This document shows, one piece after another, positions 24,701 to 33,452 of a DNA stretch of 55,278 nt. Position 1 is the stretch's first letter, and each line of letters starts with the position of its first letter. The notes below the pieces were generated by a model that was not told the DNA's origin, did not search any database, and saw only the letters and a list, made by a program, of their open reading frames with translations. The stretch comes from Actinomycetota bacterium (GTDB lineage Bacteria > Actinomycetota > Thermoleophilia > RBG-16-64-13). The position numbers were made by a program, and so were the translations under genes. The stretch spans positions 1-55,278 of the forward strand of contig JAHJSA010000069.1 in the NCBI GenBank assembly GCA_018830645.1, given 5' to 3'.

Positions 24701-25792
24701 TCAGGGGTGCAGCACGACCTTGAGTGCCCCGTCCCTGCGCTCCACGAAGGTGGAAAGGGCCCCAGCGAACTCCTCGAGAGGGAAGATGTGCGTGATCATC
24801 GACCGCACTTCGACTGCTCCGTTGGCGATGAGAGCCAGAGCGGGCACCGACGTGTTCGGATTGGCGCGCACGCCCAGCATGTCGATCTCGTCCAGCACGA
24901 TCTTGGCCCAGGGGATCTCCACGGGCTCCGTGGGGATGCCGTTCATCACCAGACGTCCGCCCTTCGCGGTCATGCCGACGGCCTGGGTACAGGCCGTCCT
25001 CGTACCCGCGCACTCGATCACCACGTCTGCTCCCCGCCCGCCCGTCAGTTCGAGCACGCGCTGCACGGGGTCCACGGACTCGTAGTCCACCGGCACGGCA
25101 CCCATGTCGGCGGCCTGTCGCAGCCGGGTGCCCCGGCCCACCATCAAGACCTTCTCCGCGCCCGCAGCGGTCGAATACTGCTGGGTCAGCATGCCCACGG
25201 GCCCCGGCCCGATGACCACCACGGTGTCACCCACACCCACCCGGCCGCGACGTACTCCCTGCAACGCCACTCCGGCCGTGTCGAGCATGGCGCCCTCGTC
25301 GAACGACAACTCATCGGGTAGCCGATGCAGCGACTTCGCCGACGCGACCACATACTTCGCGTAGGCACCCTGGCTGGTGAAGCCGTAGTGCCGGTGACCC
25401 GCGGAGGCGTCGCCATAGTTCCGACAGATGGTGTAGTGTCCGGAGAGGCAGTTCGCACAGGTACCGCAACCGCAGTGAGCTTCTCCGGCCACGCGGGCGC
25501 CCACCCCCACGCGTTCGGCCGCCTTGGGCGAGGAGGCCACGCCGACCCCGAGTGCCACTACGTCCCCCGCCCACTCGTGCCCGATGATGAAGGGGTAGGT
25601 CTTGGGCCACACTCCGGGGAATGCGCCCTTCACGATCTTGGGGTCGGTGCCGCAGATGGCCACCGAGCGGACCCGACACAGCACCTCGTCGTCCGCCGGG
25701 ACGGGGGTGGGCACCTCTCTCATCTCGAACTCGCCAGGGCCCGTGAGCACCAGGGCCTGCATCGTGGTGGGAACGCCGGATCCGCCGCTCAT
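24701..25792 (-). CDS. iolM: Zn-dependent medium-chain dehydrogenase, IolM-like
   Basis: 363 residues. Catalytic zinc: Cys in VAICGTDPK and GHEWAGDVV; structural zinc: CGCGTCANCLSGHYTIC (four Cys). Rossmann motif VVVIGPGPVGML. In the Thermotoga inositol route IolM, a Zn dehydrogenase, oxidises scyllo-inosose to a diketo-inositol that IolN opens. The co-occurrence with IolN and IolO homologues supports this, though the Zn-dehydrogenase family is broad. It is probably the first gene of the operon; the inositol 2-dehydrogenase (IolG) is not in the window. Confidence 0.78.
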   Translation of the reverse strand: MSGGSGVPTTMQALVLTGPGEFEMREVPTPVPADDEVLCRVRSVAICGTDPKIVKGAFPGVWPKTYPFIIGHEWAGDVVALGVGVASSPKAAERVGVGARVAGEAHCGCGTCANCLSGHYTICRNYGDASAGHRHYGFTSQGAYAKYVVASAKSLHRLPDELSFDEGAMLDTAGVALQGVRRGRVGVGDTVVVIGPGPVGMLTQQYSTAAGAEKVLMVGRGTRLRQAADMGAVPVDYESVDPVQRVLELTGGRGADVVIECAGTRTACTQAVGMTAKGGRLVMNGIPTEPVEIPWAKIVLDEIDMLGVRANPNTSVPALALIANGAVEVRSMITHIFPLEEFAGALSTFVERRDGALKVVLHP

Positions 25793-25876
25793 CTCGCTCT
25801 CCTTGTCCGCTCGCGCCCTTCAAACCGCCGGTTGAACGCGCCCTTCGAACACGCCGCCAAACTGTATCAACGGAAT

Positions 25877-25900
25877 CGGCGGCGGCGCCAACCGCCGCCG
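25877..25900 (-). terminator. GC-rich hairpin after the phosphofructokinase gene
   Basis: Perfect 9-base arms CGGCGGCGG/CCGCCGCCG with a 6-base loop, 24 bases past the phosphofructokinase stop on the minus strand. The U-tract is poor (GATTCCGTTG), so termination may be weak. A 15-base sequence (CCGTGGTGGCCCTAC) is directly repeated at 25898-25927. Confidence 0.4.
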
Positions 25901-25923
25901 TGGTGGCCCTACCCGTGGTGGCC

Positions 25924-26967
25924 CTACCCGAAGAACGTCTGCGCGATCTCGTAGAGCTCCAGCGGCACGGTCTTCAGCTCAACGAGCGCCTCGGCGAGGG
26001 GCACCTCCACGATGGCGTCGCCGCGCAAGGCGGCCATCATGCCCCATCGCCCCTCCTTGACCATCTCGGCCGCCTTGACACCGTACCGAGTGGCCAGCAC
26101 CCGGTCGTGGGCCGTGGGCGTGCCGCCCCGCTGGGTGTAGCCGAGGATGGTGACACGGGCGTCGAACCCCGTCATGCGCTCGATCTCCTTGGCGAGCACC
26201 GCACCCACGCCGCCGAGGCGCACGTGTCCGAAGGCGTCCAGTTGGTCGGAGCTCAAGATCGTCTGCCCCTCGCCCGAGCGCCAGGTGAGGGCGGTGCCCT
26301 CGCTCACCACGACTATGGAGAAGTGCTTGCCCCGTGCGGCGCGTTGCTCGACCAGATCGCACACGTCTTCCACCGTCAGCGGGAACTCGGGAATGAGGAT
26401 GGCGTCGGCTCCCCCGGCGATGCCGGACATAACTGCGATCCAACCGGTGTGCCTGCCCATGACCTCCACCACCATCACCCGGTTGTGCGATTCCGCGGTG
26501 GAGTGCAGACGGTCGACGGCCTCGGTCGCCACGGACACGGCGGTGTCGAAGCCGAAGGTGTAGTCGGTGCCGCCGATGTCGTTGTCGATGGTCTTGGGCA
26601 CGCCCACCACCTGCAGACCGAATTCAGCGTGCAGACGATTGGCGACTCCCAGCGTGTCCTCGCCGCCTATGGCGACCACCGCATCGATGCCCCTGCCCCG
26701 CACTGTGGCCATCACACGGTCGGCGTCACCCTCGATCTTGAAGGGGTTGGTACGCGAGGTACCGATAATGGTGCCACCCTGGTGCAGGATGCCGCTCACG
26801 GCGCTCGGCCCGAGCAGTTTGAGGTCGTCTTCCACGAGGCCGCGCCATCCGTTGCGGATACCGTAGACCTCCCACCCGTACTCCGCTCCCCCCCGCCGGG
26901 TCACAGCACGGATGACGGCGTTGAGGCCGGGGCAATCTCCGCCCCCGGTGAGCATGGCGATCCGCAT
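25924..26967 (-). CDS. 6-phosphofructokinase, probably pyrophosphate-dependent
   Basis: 347 residues. TGGGDCPGLNAVIR binds the phosphoryl donor; VPKTIDNDIGGTDYTFGFDTA is the catalytic segment; GRHTGWIA and GYTQRGG bind the sugar phosphate. The donor-selecting position in AIGGEDTLG carries Asp where ATP enzymes have Gly, and Lys precedes TIDND, both typical of PPi-dependent enzymes such as that of Amycolatopsis methanolica. It would convert fructose-6-phosphate and fructose-1,6-bisphosphate reversibly. It is separated from the preceding operon by a hairpin. Confidence 0.88.
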   Translation of the reverse strand: MRIAMLTGGGDCPGLNAVIRAVTRRGGAEYGWEVYGIRNGWRGLVEDDLKLLGPSAVSGILHQGGTIIGTSRTNPFKIEGDADRVMATVRGRGIDAVVAIGGEDTLGVANRLHAEFGLQVVGVPKTIDNDIGGTDYTFGFDTAVSVATEAVDRLHSTAESHNRVMVVEVMGRHTGWIAVMSGIAGGADAILIPEFPLTVEDVCDLVEQRAARGKHFSIVVVSEGTALTWRSGEGQTILSSDQLDAFGHVRLGGVGAVLAKEIERMTGFDARVTILGYTQRGGTPTAHDRVLATRYGVKAAEMVKEGRWGMMAALRGDAIVEVPLAEALVELKTVPLELYEIAQTFFG

Positions 26968-27135
26968 GGGCTGGTTCCTCCCTACGAGACCCCGGGGCGG
27001 GGCCTCGTCTCTGGTACATGACTGAACCCCATTCCTACCACGGGGTGGGCGCTACGTCCAGCGTCCGGGAGTCAGGGGTGCGTGCGGACGGCGCGTGCGG
27101 ACGGGTGGAATCGGGGCACCCTCACACGTGTGGAG

Positions 27136-27873
27136 TCAGGAGTACCCGCGCGATACGCGCTCGAGCAGCTTGTCGCCGGCATCGTCCGAGAGACCGAACG
27201 AATCAACCTCGCCCTTCAATCGCTCCAGAGACCCGTACCCGTCCAAATATGCGTTCACCCGGGCGGCGGCGGTCGAGTCGATGAAGTCGAGGTCGCGCGG
27301 GTACATCTGCGCGAACTCGGCCATGAGGGCGCGTTCGCCTCGAAGGCGGTGCTTCTGGTGGTAGTCCTCGGCAAGATAGAAGCGCGGAGCATCGATGATC
27401 TCGGTCTTCACGGTCGTGCCCAACAAGGCGGCGAACCTGTCACGCGAGCGCTCGGCCACACGACGTTGCTCGGCATCGTGCACGAACACGGCGGCTTTGT
27501 ACTGCGTAGACCACGAAGTGCGCCGCGGGTCGTGGCTGGTCCAGAACATCTCCATCAAGTCCTCGAAGGAGATACGCAGCGGATCGTAGTCCACCTGGAA
27601 GGCTTCGGCATGATCTCCGATCGAACGATACGTGGGGTCACGGGTCGTGCCGCCCGTGTAACCCACTCTCGTACGCACTACTCCGTCTAACGCCCCGAAC
27701 TGGGCGTCGGGCCCCCAGAATCAGCCGAGTGCGAAGGTCGCGGTCTCGATCACCTCAGGCACCTCGAGGTCGATCGAAGGCACTGGTCGAGAGGTCACCG
27801 GACGATCACCATCCCGTGCCGCAGCTATCGCGGTATCCGTCCTGCTGCGAGACGTGCCGAGAATCCCCATCAT
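27136..27873 (-). CDS. msrA: Selenocysteine-containing peptide methionine (S)-S-oxide reductase (in-frame UGA)
   Basis: The MsrA frame is complete only if the TGA at 27723-27721 is read through: TATFALG-U-FWGPDAQFG places selenocysteine (residue 51) exactly where GCFWG has its catalytic Cys. Downstream is the full enzyme: VRTRVGYTGGTTRDPTY, GDHAEAFQVDYDP, FWTSHDP, STQYKAAVF, FYLAEDYHQKH; 245 residues in all. The ATG at 27873 overlaps the msrB stop (ATGA). A SECIS-like hairpin follows the UGA. There is no Cys in the protein, consistent with Sec as the only redox residue. It reduces methionine-S-sulfoxide in proteins. A nonsense mutation is the alternative, but the position and hairpin argue strongly for Sec. 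Confidence 0.88.
27689..27708 (-). promoter_or_regulatory. Bacterial SECIS element in msrA
   Basis: Starting 12 bases after the UGA, GACGCCC pairs with GGGCGTT (six Watson-Crick pairs and one G-U) around the loop AGTTCG. The loop has G in its second position and starts 19 bases after UGA, within the 16-37 base range usual for bacterial SECIS hairpins bound by SelB. Confidence 0.75.
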
Positions 27874-28277
27874 TGCTCCCCTCGTGAGGTGAAGTCGAGC
27901 GAAGCCGAGTTCATGCAGTAGCGCAGCCCGCTGGGCTCCGGACCGTCGGGGAACACGTGCCCTAGGTGCGAACCGCACTTTGCGCACAGGACTTCGGTGC
28001 GCCGCATGAAGAAGCTGTCGTCTGCGCGTTCGATCACGCTCTCCGCTTCGACCGGCCTGAAGAAACTCGGCCAACCGCTCCCGGAATCGTATTTGGCGGT
28101 GGCATCGAACAGCTCGACCCCGCAGGCTGCACAGCGGTACACCCCGTCGCCTTTGAAATCGTGGTATTGGCCGGTGAACGCGGGTTCCGTGCCCTTCTCG
28201 CGCAGGACGCGATACTGGTCGGGGCTCAGAAGCTCACGCCACTCGGCGTCGGTCTTGTTCTTGACATCTTGGGTCAT
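27870..28277 (-). CDS. msrB: Peptide methionine (R)-S-oxide reductase
   Basis: 135 residues. Structural zinc sites CAAC and CAKC, substrate region YDSGSGWPSFF, HLGHVFPDGP and the catalytic Cys in LRYCMNSASLDF. Unlike its partner MsrA it uses ordinary Cys. It reduces methionine-R-sulfoxide, so the two-gene operon repairs both stereoisomers. Confidence 0.93.
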   Translation of the reverse strand: MTQDVKNKTDAEWRELLSPDQYRVLREKGTEPAFTGQYHDFKGDGVYRCAACGVELFDATAKYDSGSGWPSFFRPVEAESVIERADDSFFMRRTEVLCAKCGSHLGHVFPDGPEPSGLRYCMNSASLDFTSRGEQ

Positions 28278-28455
28278 GAGACGCTCCTGGAGGTCCTCCT
28301 AGAGGTCCCCGCGCGACCGGCGGGACCTCACGCATTGTTCTACTCTACATGCTCGTTTTTCCCAGGAACCACCGTGCCGAATCACGCAGGTCCGCGATGG
28401 GCTGCGGTGCCGGTGGCCTACGATGCCTGCGGCGACCTCCGCCGCCCCCGGCGGT

Positions 28456-28553
28456 CTAGGATGCCTGCGGCAACCTGCGCCGCCCCCGAGTGTTCACGAT
28501 GAACACCCCCAGCAGCGCGACCGCTCCTCCGAGCACCGTGAGCACCGTGGGCA
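28456..28553 (-). pseudogene. C-terminal remnant of an EamA/DMT-family transporter
   Basis: A short frame encodes VPTVLTVLGGAVALLGVF and IVNTRGRRR, the typical last helix and basic tail of EamA permeases. An in-frame stop directly precedes it and no other part of the gene is present, so it is a relic. Next to it GATGCCTGCGGC-type sequence is imperfectly repeated (28420-28490). Confidence 0.5.
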
Positions 28554-28567
28554 CCTACCCGAGGGCG

Positions 28568-29593
28568 TCATGCCTCGGGCACGACCTCCGTCCAACCGTA
28601 GACGTCGTCCGCCTCACCGGTCTGGATGGCCAGAAGGCGTTCGTAGAGCGCAGTGACCGTGGGGCCGGCTGTGCCGCCGGTGCAGTAGATGTGCTCGACA
28701 CCCTGATAGGTGACGCTCTCCACGGGAGAGATGATCGCCGCGGTGCCGAGAGCGCCCGCCTCGTCGAAGTCGCCAAGCTCGTCCACGGACACGGGGCGTT
28801 GCTCCACTTTCAGGCCCATGTCGCGCGCCAGCTGCTGCACGCTCATGTTGGTGATGCTGGCCAGGATGGACGGGCTCGCCGGCGTGATGAACGTGTCGCC
28901 CTTGATGGCGAAGAAGTTCGAGGAGCCGGATTCGTCGATGTACGTGCCCCTTGCCGCATCGAGGTAGAGCACTTCCGTGTACCCCTCGGCCCGTGCGGCG
29001 ACGGTGGCGCGCATGCTCGCAGCGTAGTTGCCGGCAGCTTTGACATCGCCCACACCTCCCGGTGCGGCTCTGTGGATCTCTTCCTCCACGCGCAATCTCA
29101 CGGGAGTCAAGCCCGACTTGTAGTAGGGCCCGACCGGCGTGACGAACACCACGAACAGATATTCGGTGCTCGGCTTGACGCCCACCTCCGGCCCACTCCC
29201 GATCTCGAACGGGCGCACGTACAGACTCGCTCCGCTTCCATGGGGCGGCACGAAACGGCGGTTGGCGTGCACGACCTTGTGCACTGCTTCCCGGAAGATC
29301 TCTTCAGGCACAGGCTCCATCAGAAGCTTGCGCGCCGAGCGTTGGAGGCGATTGGCGTTCTCGCCGACGCGGAACATCTGCACCTGCCCATCGGGCCGCT
29401 CGTACGCCTTGAGCCCTTCGAATATGGCCTGTCCGTAGTGCAGGCACACCGCCGCCATGTGCAGGGGGATGTACTCGTCGGATGTCAGCTCACCAGCAGA
29501 CCAGGCCCCGTCTCTGAACCAATAGCGCACGTTGGCATCGGTGTGATGGAAGGCGAAGGGGAGGTTGGGGAAGTCTAGATCGGCTCGGTCCAT
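28568..29593 (-). CDS. ilvE: Branched-chain amino acid aminotransferase
   Basis: 341 residues, class IV PLP fold. VCLHYGQAIFEGLKAYERPDG, YVRPFEIGSGPEVGV, the PLP-lysine in GDVKAAGNYAASM, EVLYLDAARGTYIDESGSSNFF and EAGALGTAAIISPV are all intact. It exchanges the amino group between Val/Leu/Ile and glutamate in the cytoplasm. Oriented away from the protease gene that follows; a 292-base gap separates the two starts. Confidence 0.93.
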   Translation of the reverse strand: MDRADLDFPNLPFAFHHTDANVRYWFRDGAWSAGELTSDEYIPLHMAAVCLHYGQAIFEGLKAYERPDGQVQMFRVGENANRLQRSARKLLMEPVPEEIFREAVHKVVHANRRFVPPHGSGASLYVRPFEIGSGPEVGVKPSTEYLFVVFVTPVGPYYKSGLTPVRLRVEEEIHRAAPGGVGDVKAAGNYAASMRATVAARAEGYTEVLYLDAARGTYIDESGSSNFFAIKGDTFITPASPSILASITNMSVQQLARDMGLKVEQRPVSVDELGDFDEAGALGTAAIISPVESVTYQGVEHIYCTGGTAGPTVTALYERLLAIQTGEADDVYGWTEVVPEA

Positions 29594-29885
29594 GGAGACC
29601 CCTCTTGCATAGTGGTGGCGAGATGCGCTCGAACGACATCCGCGGGGCTATCGAGAACCGCGCGCGGCTGTTCCTTTCATGCCGACAAGGCTACCCCGGC
29701 CGGACGATGCGGGCAAGAGCATGAGACGGCCCAAGACGCCCGGAGATGACCCCCCATTCCGGCAGGGGGTTGAAATCCGACCCGGTTTGTATTCTTCTCT
29801 TACATGACGCCACATGCGGTCGACGGCGCAGGACTCTTGGGAGAGCGGCTCGACGACCGAAACACGAACGGACGAGGAGGGTACC

Positions 29886-32444
29886 GTGAGCACAGGTTCC
29901 ACGGCTGAGGGCTGGTACATCCTACGCGGAGAGGCCCAGGCAGGTCCATACACGTGGGAGCAGCTCTACGGATTCTGTCAAGCGGGCCACGTTGCCGCCG
30001 ACGACCTGGTTTGGCAGACCGAGATGCCTGGGTGGCTGCCTGCGTCGTCCGTCCCCGGGCTGTTCCCGGCGGGTGCGGCGGCGGCTGTCGGCGGCGCGCC
30101 GGCGCCGAACGCGGCAGTGCCCGCGCGCACGGCCCCCACCAGAGCCCCCTCCGGCACCCCGGGTAAGAAACGCGGCTGGGTGATCCCGCTCGTCGCGACC
30201 CTGGTGGCCGTCGTCGTGCTCGGGGGCGCGGCCGGCGGCTACTTCCTCCTGCGGGGCGATGGGGGTGGCGACGACTTCCTCGGCGGAGGAGACGCCGAGA
30301 GCCTCGGCGCCGCGTCGTACACGCCGCCCACTCCGGCCGATCTCGTCGAGACGGAGGCCTGGGGCCGCGTTCCCATCAACCAGATGGGCGTGGTGCTCCT
30401 CGAGGGCAAGGACCGCGGCGACGCGGAGAGGCTGGCCACAGAACTCGGCGGCACCGTGGTGGGCGAGATGGAGTACATCAACCTCTACCAGCTCCAGGTG
30501 CCGGCCACCTCCGAGACGGAACTCTCGGCCCTCATCGATCGAGCCGCGACGACGGAGGGCGTAGAGCTGGCCTTCCCCAACCAAGAGACCTTCGCGGACG
30601 AGGAGATCTGGGGGGTGCGCACCACGCCCCTCGATGACCCGGTGTACGGGGGAGACAACGGCAAGCCCTACAACATGATCGGCGTTCAGCGAGCCTGGGA
30701 CCTCATTCGTGGTTCGGGGCGTGACCTCACACAAGTGCAGGTGGGCGTCGTCGATGACGGGCTCTACAAAGGCCAGCAGGAGTTCGACGGGAAGAGCACC
30801 ATCGCAGGGGGCGAGGCCGGTGACGAACTCGGGGCACCGACCAAGGACGACGCTGGGAATGACGATGTCTACGGCAGTCACGGCACGGCCGTCGCTGGGA
30901 TCATCGGCGCCAACCCCGACAACGGCGGACAGACCGGTGTGGCCTCCGTACTGGGCGACAAGCTGAAGGTGGTCAGCACGAACATCTGGGGACCGAAGTA
31001 CGGTGTAAACACCCCCGTCGCACCCGACCCCAACGATCCCACCCAGCATACGTTCAGCGACGGCACGTACAGCATCGGAGATCTGCAGGCTCTGAAATAC
31101 CAGGTGGAGCACGGGTCAACGGTGATCAACTGCTCCTGGGGCAATTCGAATGCTCACCCCAGCGTCGCCGCCGCATACAAGAAGTTCTTCGAGAAGATGG
31201 CCGCCGAGAAGCCCGACGTGATCTTCGTGTGCTCGGCCGGCAATGACGGCAAGGCGCTCGATGGGAAGAAGCGCTTCCCCAGCGGCCTGAACCTCCCGAA
31301 CATGATCACAGTCGGCTGCCTCGATAACGACGGATCGAAGATCGACTATAGCAACACGATCGGTCAGGACTTCGAGGTGACTCTTGGGGCGCCTGGACAC
31401 CGGGTCGTCTCCGGAGTGGATCCGACGACGGGCGAGGTCTCCAACATGAACGGCGGCACCAGCTTCGCTACTCCCCAAGTCACTGCGACCGCGGCCATGA
31501 TGAAGTCCCTCAACCCGAAACTCACGGCTGCCCAGATCAAGGACATCCTCACCCAGACTGCCGCCCCGGGCGTCACCGATGACGAGAAACAGATGAGCGT
31601 GCCGTTCCCCCACGACCAACTCGGAGCGGGGGTCCTCAGTACCGACTTCGCCATCGCCAAGGTGATCTACGACCTGAAGAACCCCAGCGCAGCGGGCAAG
31701 CCCACCGACCGGGCGACCCTCGAGAAGTTCCTGACAGAGATGCAGAATCAGGGCGTGATCGACGCCGTGGCCGTGACCACCGACGACCCCGACTCATACA
31801 CGGTGCGCGGTATCGTGAAGGCACTCGGCGACAAGGGCGCCGACGTCTCGATCACGTTGTCCGGTCAGGGCGCCATCAGCGGCACGACCACACAGAAGTT
31901 GGACGCTCCCGGCGAGGTCACCTGGGGTGTCACCGTGGCCGACGAATCGGCCACTATCACCGTGCGCCGCGGCGACAACGGCGCTGCCAGCATCATCACC
32001 ATCGAGAACATCGACCTGAACGGCCATTGGAGCGGCACCTTCACCATCACCGCGATCGACATCCCCGAGGAGGTATATGAGACCGCGCGCTCGGGCGAAG
32101 AGGAAGGTTGCGATCTGGCGATACTCGAGGTGCTGAAGGCGCTCGAAGGCACCAGCATGCCCATGACCATGGACATCACGGCCGATGAAGGGGGCACCGG
32201 GCAGGCGACGGTGTTCCTCGACTCTTCGGCACTCTCAGAAGATGGCGGCTCGAGCGAGCCGTTCACGTCGCCCATCCAGTGGAGCAGAGGGAGCTTCACC
32301 ATGGACATCGCCGGCGAGGACGGCAGCGGCACGTTCTCGGGTCGCCCCTCGAAACAGGGCGACGTGCTCGTGCTTTCCGGGAGCTTCGTCTCGTCGGACC
32401 AGGGCATCACCATGCACGGTTCCTGGACTGTGACCAAACAGTAG
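29886..32444 (+). CDS. Membrane-anchored subtilisin-like serine protease with N-terminal GYF_2 domain
   Basis: 852 residues from the GTG at 29886 preceded by GGAGGG. Order: GYF_2 domain about 10-60 (GWYILRGEAQAGPYTWEQL...WQTEMPGWLPAS); Ala/Pro linker; one transmembrane helix about 98-122 (KKRG before it suggests a cytoplasmic N-terminus); propeptide-like segment about 160-205; S8 catalytic domain with Asp290 (VGVVDDGLY), His332 (GSHGTAVAGI), oxyanion Asn453 (SAGNDG) and Ser526 (GGTSFATP); then about 250 residues of beta-rich sequence without recognised domains. Predicted to sit in the membrane with the protease outside and the peptide-binding GYF_2 domain inside. Confidence 0.88.
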   Translation: MSTGSTAEGWYILRGEAQAGPYTWEQLYGFCQAGHVAADDLVWQTEMPGWLPASSVPGLFPAGAAAAVGGAPAPNAAVPARTAPTRAPSGTPGKKRGWVIPLVATLVAVVVLGGAAGGYFLLRGDGGGDDFLGGGDAESLGAASYTPPTPADLVETEAWGRVPINQMGVVLLEGKDRGDAERLATELGGTVVGEMEYINLYQLQVPATSETELSALIDRAATTEGVELAFPNQETFADEEIWGVRTTPLDDPVYGGDNGKPYNMIGVQRAWDLIRGSGRDLTQVQVGVVDDGLYKGQQEFDGKSTIAGGEAGDELGAPTKDDAGNDDVYGSHGTAVAGIIGANPDNGGQTGVASVLGDKLKVVSTNIWGPKYGVNTPVAPDPNDPTQHTFSDGTYSIGDLQALKYQVEHGSTVINCSWGNSNAHPSVAAAYKKFFEKMAAEKPDVIFVCSAGNDGKALDGKKRFPSGLNLPNMITVGCLDNDGSKIDYSNTIGQDFEVTLGAPGHRVVSGVDPTTGEVSNMNGGTSFATPQVTATAAMMKSLNPKLTAAQIKDILTQTAAPGVTDDEKQMSVPFPHDQLGAGVLSTDFAIAKVIYDLKNPSAAGKPTDRATLEKFLTEMQNQGVIDAVAVTTDDPDSYTVRGIVKALGDKGADVSITLSGQGAISGTTTQKLDAPGEVTWGVTVADESATITVRRGDNGAASIITIENIDLNGHWSGTFTITAIDIPEEVYETARSGEEEGCDLAILEVLKALEGTSMPMTMDITADEGGTGQATVFLDSSALSEDGGSSEPFTSPIQWSRGSFTMDIAGEDGSGTFSGRPSKQGDVLVLSGSFVSSDQGITMHGSWTVTKQ

Positions 32445-32472
32445 GGTTCGCGGACCTGGGAAAGGCGGTCGA

Positions 32473-33378
32473 GTGCACCCGACATTGGTAGATCTCGAGA
32501 TCGGAGGGTGGGCGCTCCATTTGAGCGCCTACTCAACGATGCTCGTGCTTGCCGGGATCGTGGGCCTCGCCACCACGACGCTGGTTGCCGGTCGGCTTGG
32601 TGTGCCGCAACGTCGCGTACTGGTGCTCTTCGCCGCGGTGCTGGGAGCCGGAGTGGTGGGTGCCCGCCTCTTCCACGCCGCCACCAACTTGCAGCTGTAC
32701 GGCGCGGAGCCGGCTCGTCTGTGGGCCTTGGATGCCACCGGCTTCGCCCTCTACGGCGGGCTTGTAACAGGCGCGCTCGTCGGAGTGGGCCTCGCACGCG
32801 GCATGCGGCTACCGACGTGGCGATTGGCCGACGCCTCGGCAGTGGGCATGGGGCTGGGCATCGCCATCAACCGCGTGGGTTGCTTCCTCCAGGGATGCTG
32901 CTACGGCCACCCCACCACGCTGCCCTGGGGTGTGGTGTTCCCCACCGGGAGCCCGGCGTGGGCGCGCCAGATAGTGGAGGGCGACCCTGACGTGGGCGGC
33001 GACGGGCTACTCGCCAACCTGCTCGGCAGCGGGACGGCTCTGACCAACCACCCCGTGCAGCCCACCCAGCTCTACGAGCTGCTGGCCGCCCTCGCCGCGG
33101 TCGGGTTGGTGGTCTTCTTGTTGCGCCGGACCGCGCCGGCCGGAGTACCATTCCTGGGCGCCGCTCTGTGCTTCACCGCATTCCGCATGGCGAACGCACA
33201 ACTCCGCTGGATCCCGACGACCCTCACTGCGCCGAACTGGTTCTACCCCGCCTTCTACCTCGCCCTACTGACGCTGTTCGCCGGGCTGCTGGTCTGGCGT
33301 CTCGCCCAGACGCCCATCCGGGCGGAAGATCCCGCGCTGCCCGCTCCGACCGTCGGCCGACCCGCTGCGTTGTCGTAG
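32473..33378 (+). CDS. Prolipoprotein diacylglyceryl transferase-like membrane protein
   Basis: 301 residues, GTG start, about seven hydrophobic segments. TGFALYGGLVTG, INRVGCFLQGCCYGHPTTLPWGV and HPVQPTQLYELLAAL correspond to the Lgt signature regions. The GCFLQGCCYG box replaces the canonical NFxNxE, placing it in a Cys-rich Lgt-like paralogue group, so diacylglyceryl transfer to lipoproteins is likely but not certain. It follows the protease gene by 28 bases and may be co-transcribed. Confidence 0.78.
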   Translation: MHPTLVDLEIGGWALHLSAYSTMLVLAGIVGLATTTLVAGRLGVPQRRVLVLFAAVLGAGVVGARLFHAATNLQLYGAEPARLWALDATGFALYGGLVTGALVGVGLARGMRLPTWRLADASAVGMGLGIAINRVGCFLQGCCYGHPTTLPWGVVFPTGSPAWARQIVEGDPDVGGDGLLANLLGSGTALTNHPVQPTQLYELLAALAAVGLVVFLLRRTAPAGVPFLGAALCFTAFRMANAQLRWIPTTLTAPNWFYPAFYLALLTLFAGLLVWRLAQTPIRAEDPALPAPTVGRPAALS

Positions 33379-33404
33379 GCCCACGCGCGCCCCACCACGG
33401 CTGG

Positions 33405-33438
33405 AGCCGTACAACAGCCGAAGCCGTACAACAGCCGA
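33405..33438. repeat. 17-base direct tandem repeat
   Basis: AGCCGTACAACAGCCGA occurs twice in tandem directly downstream of the Lgt-like gene. It lies between that gene and a decayed dioxygenase gene and may mark a deletion junction. Confidence 0.7.
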
Positions 33439-33452
33439 AGCGACGCAGCAGC

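Noticed and set aside
27721-27723. UGA in msrA as an inactivating mutation
   Set aside because: It sits exactly at the catalytic residue, the rest of the gene is intact and a SECIS-like hairpin follows.
29770-29795. TTGAAA/TATTCT promoter before the protease gene
   Set aside because: The spacer is only 14 bases.
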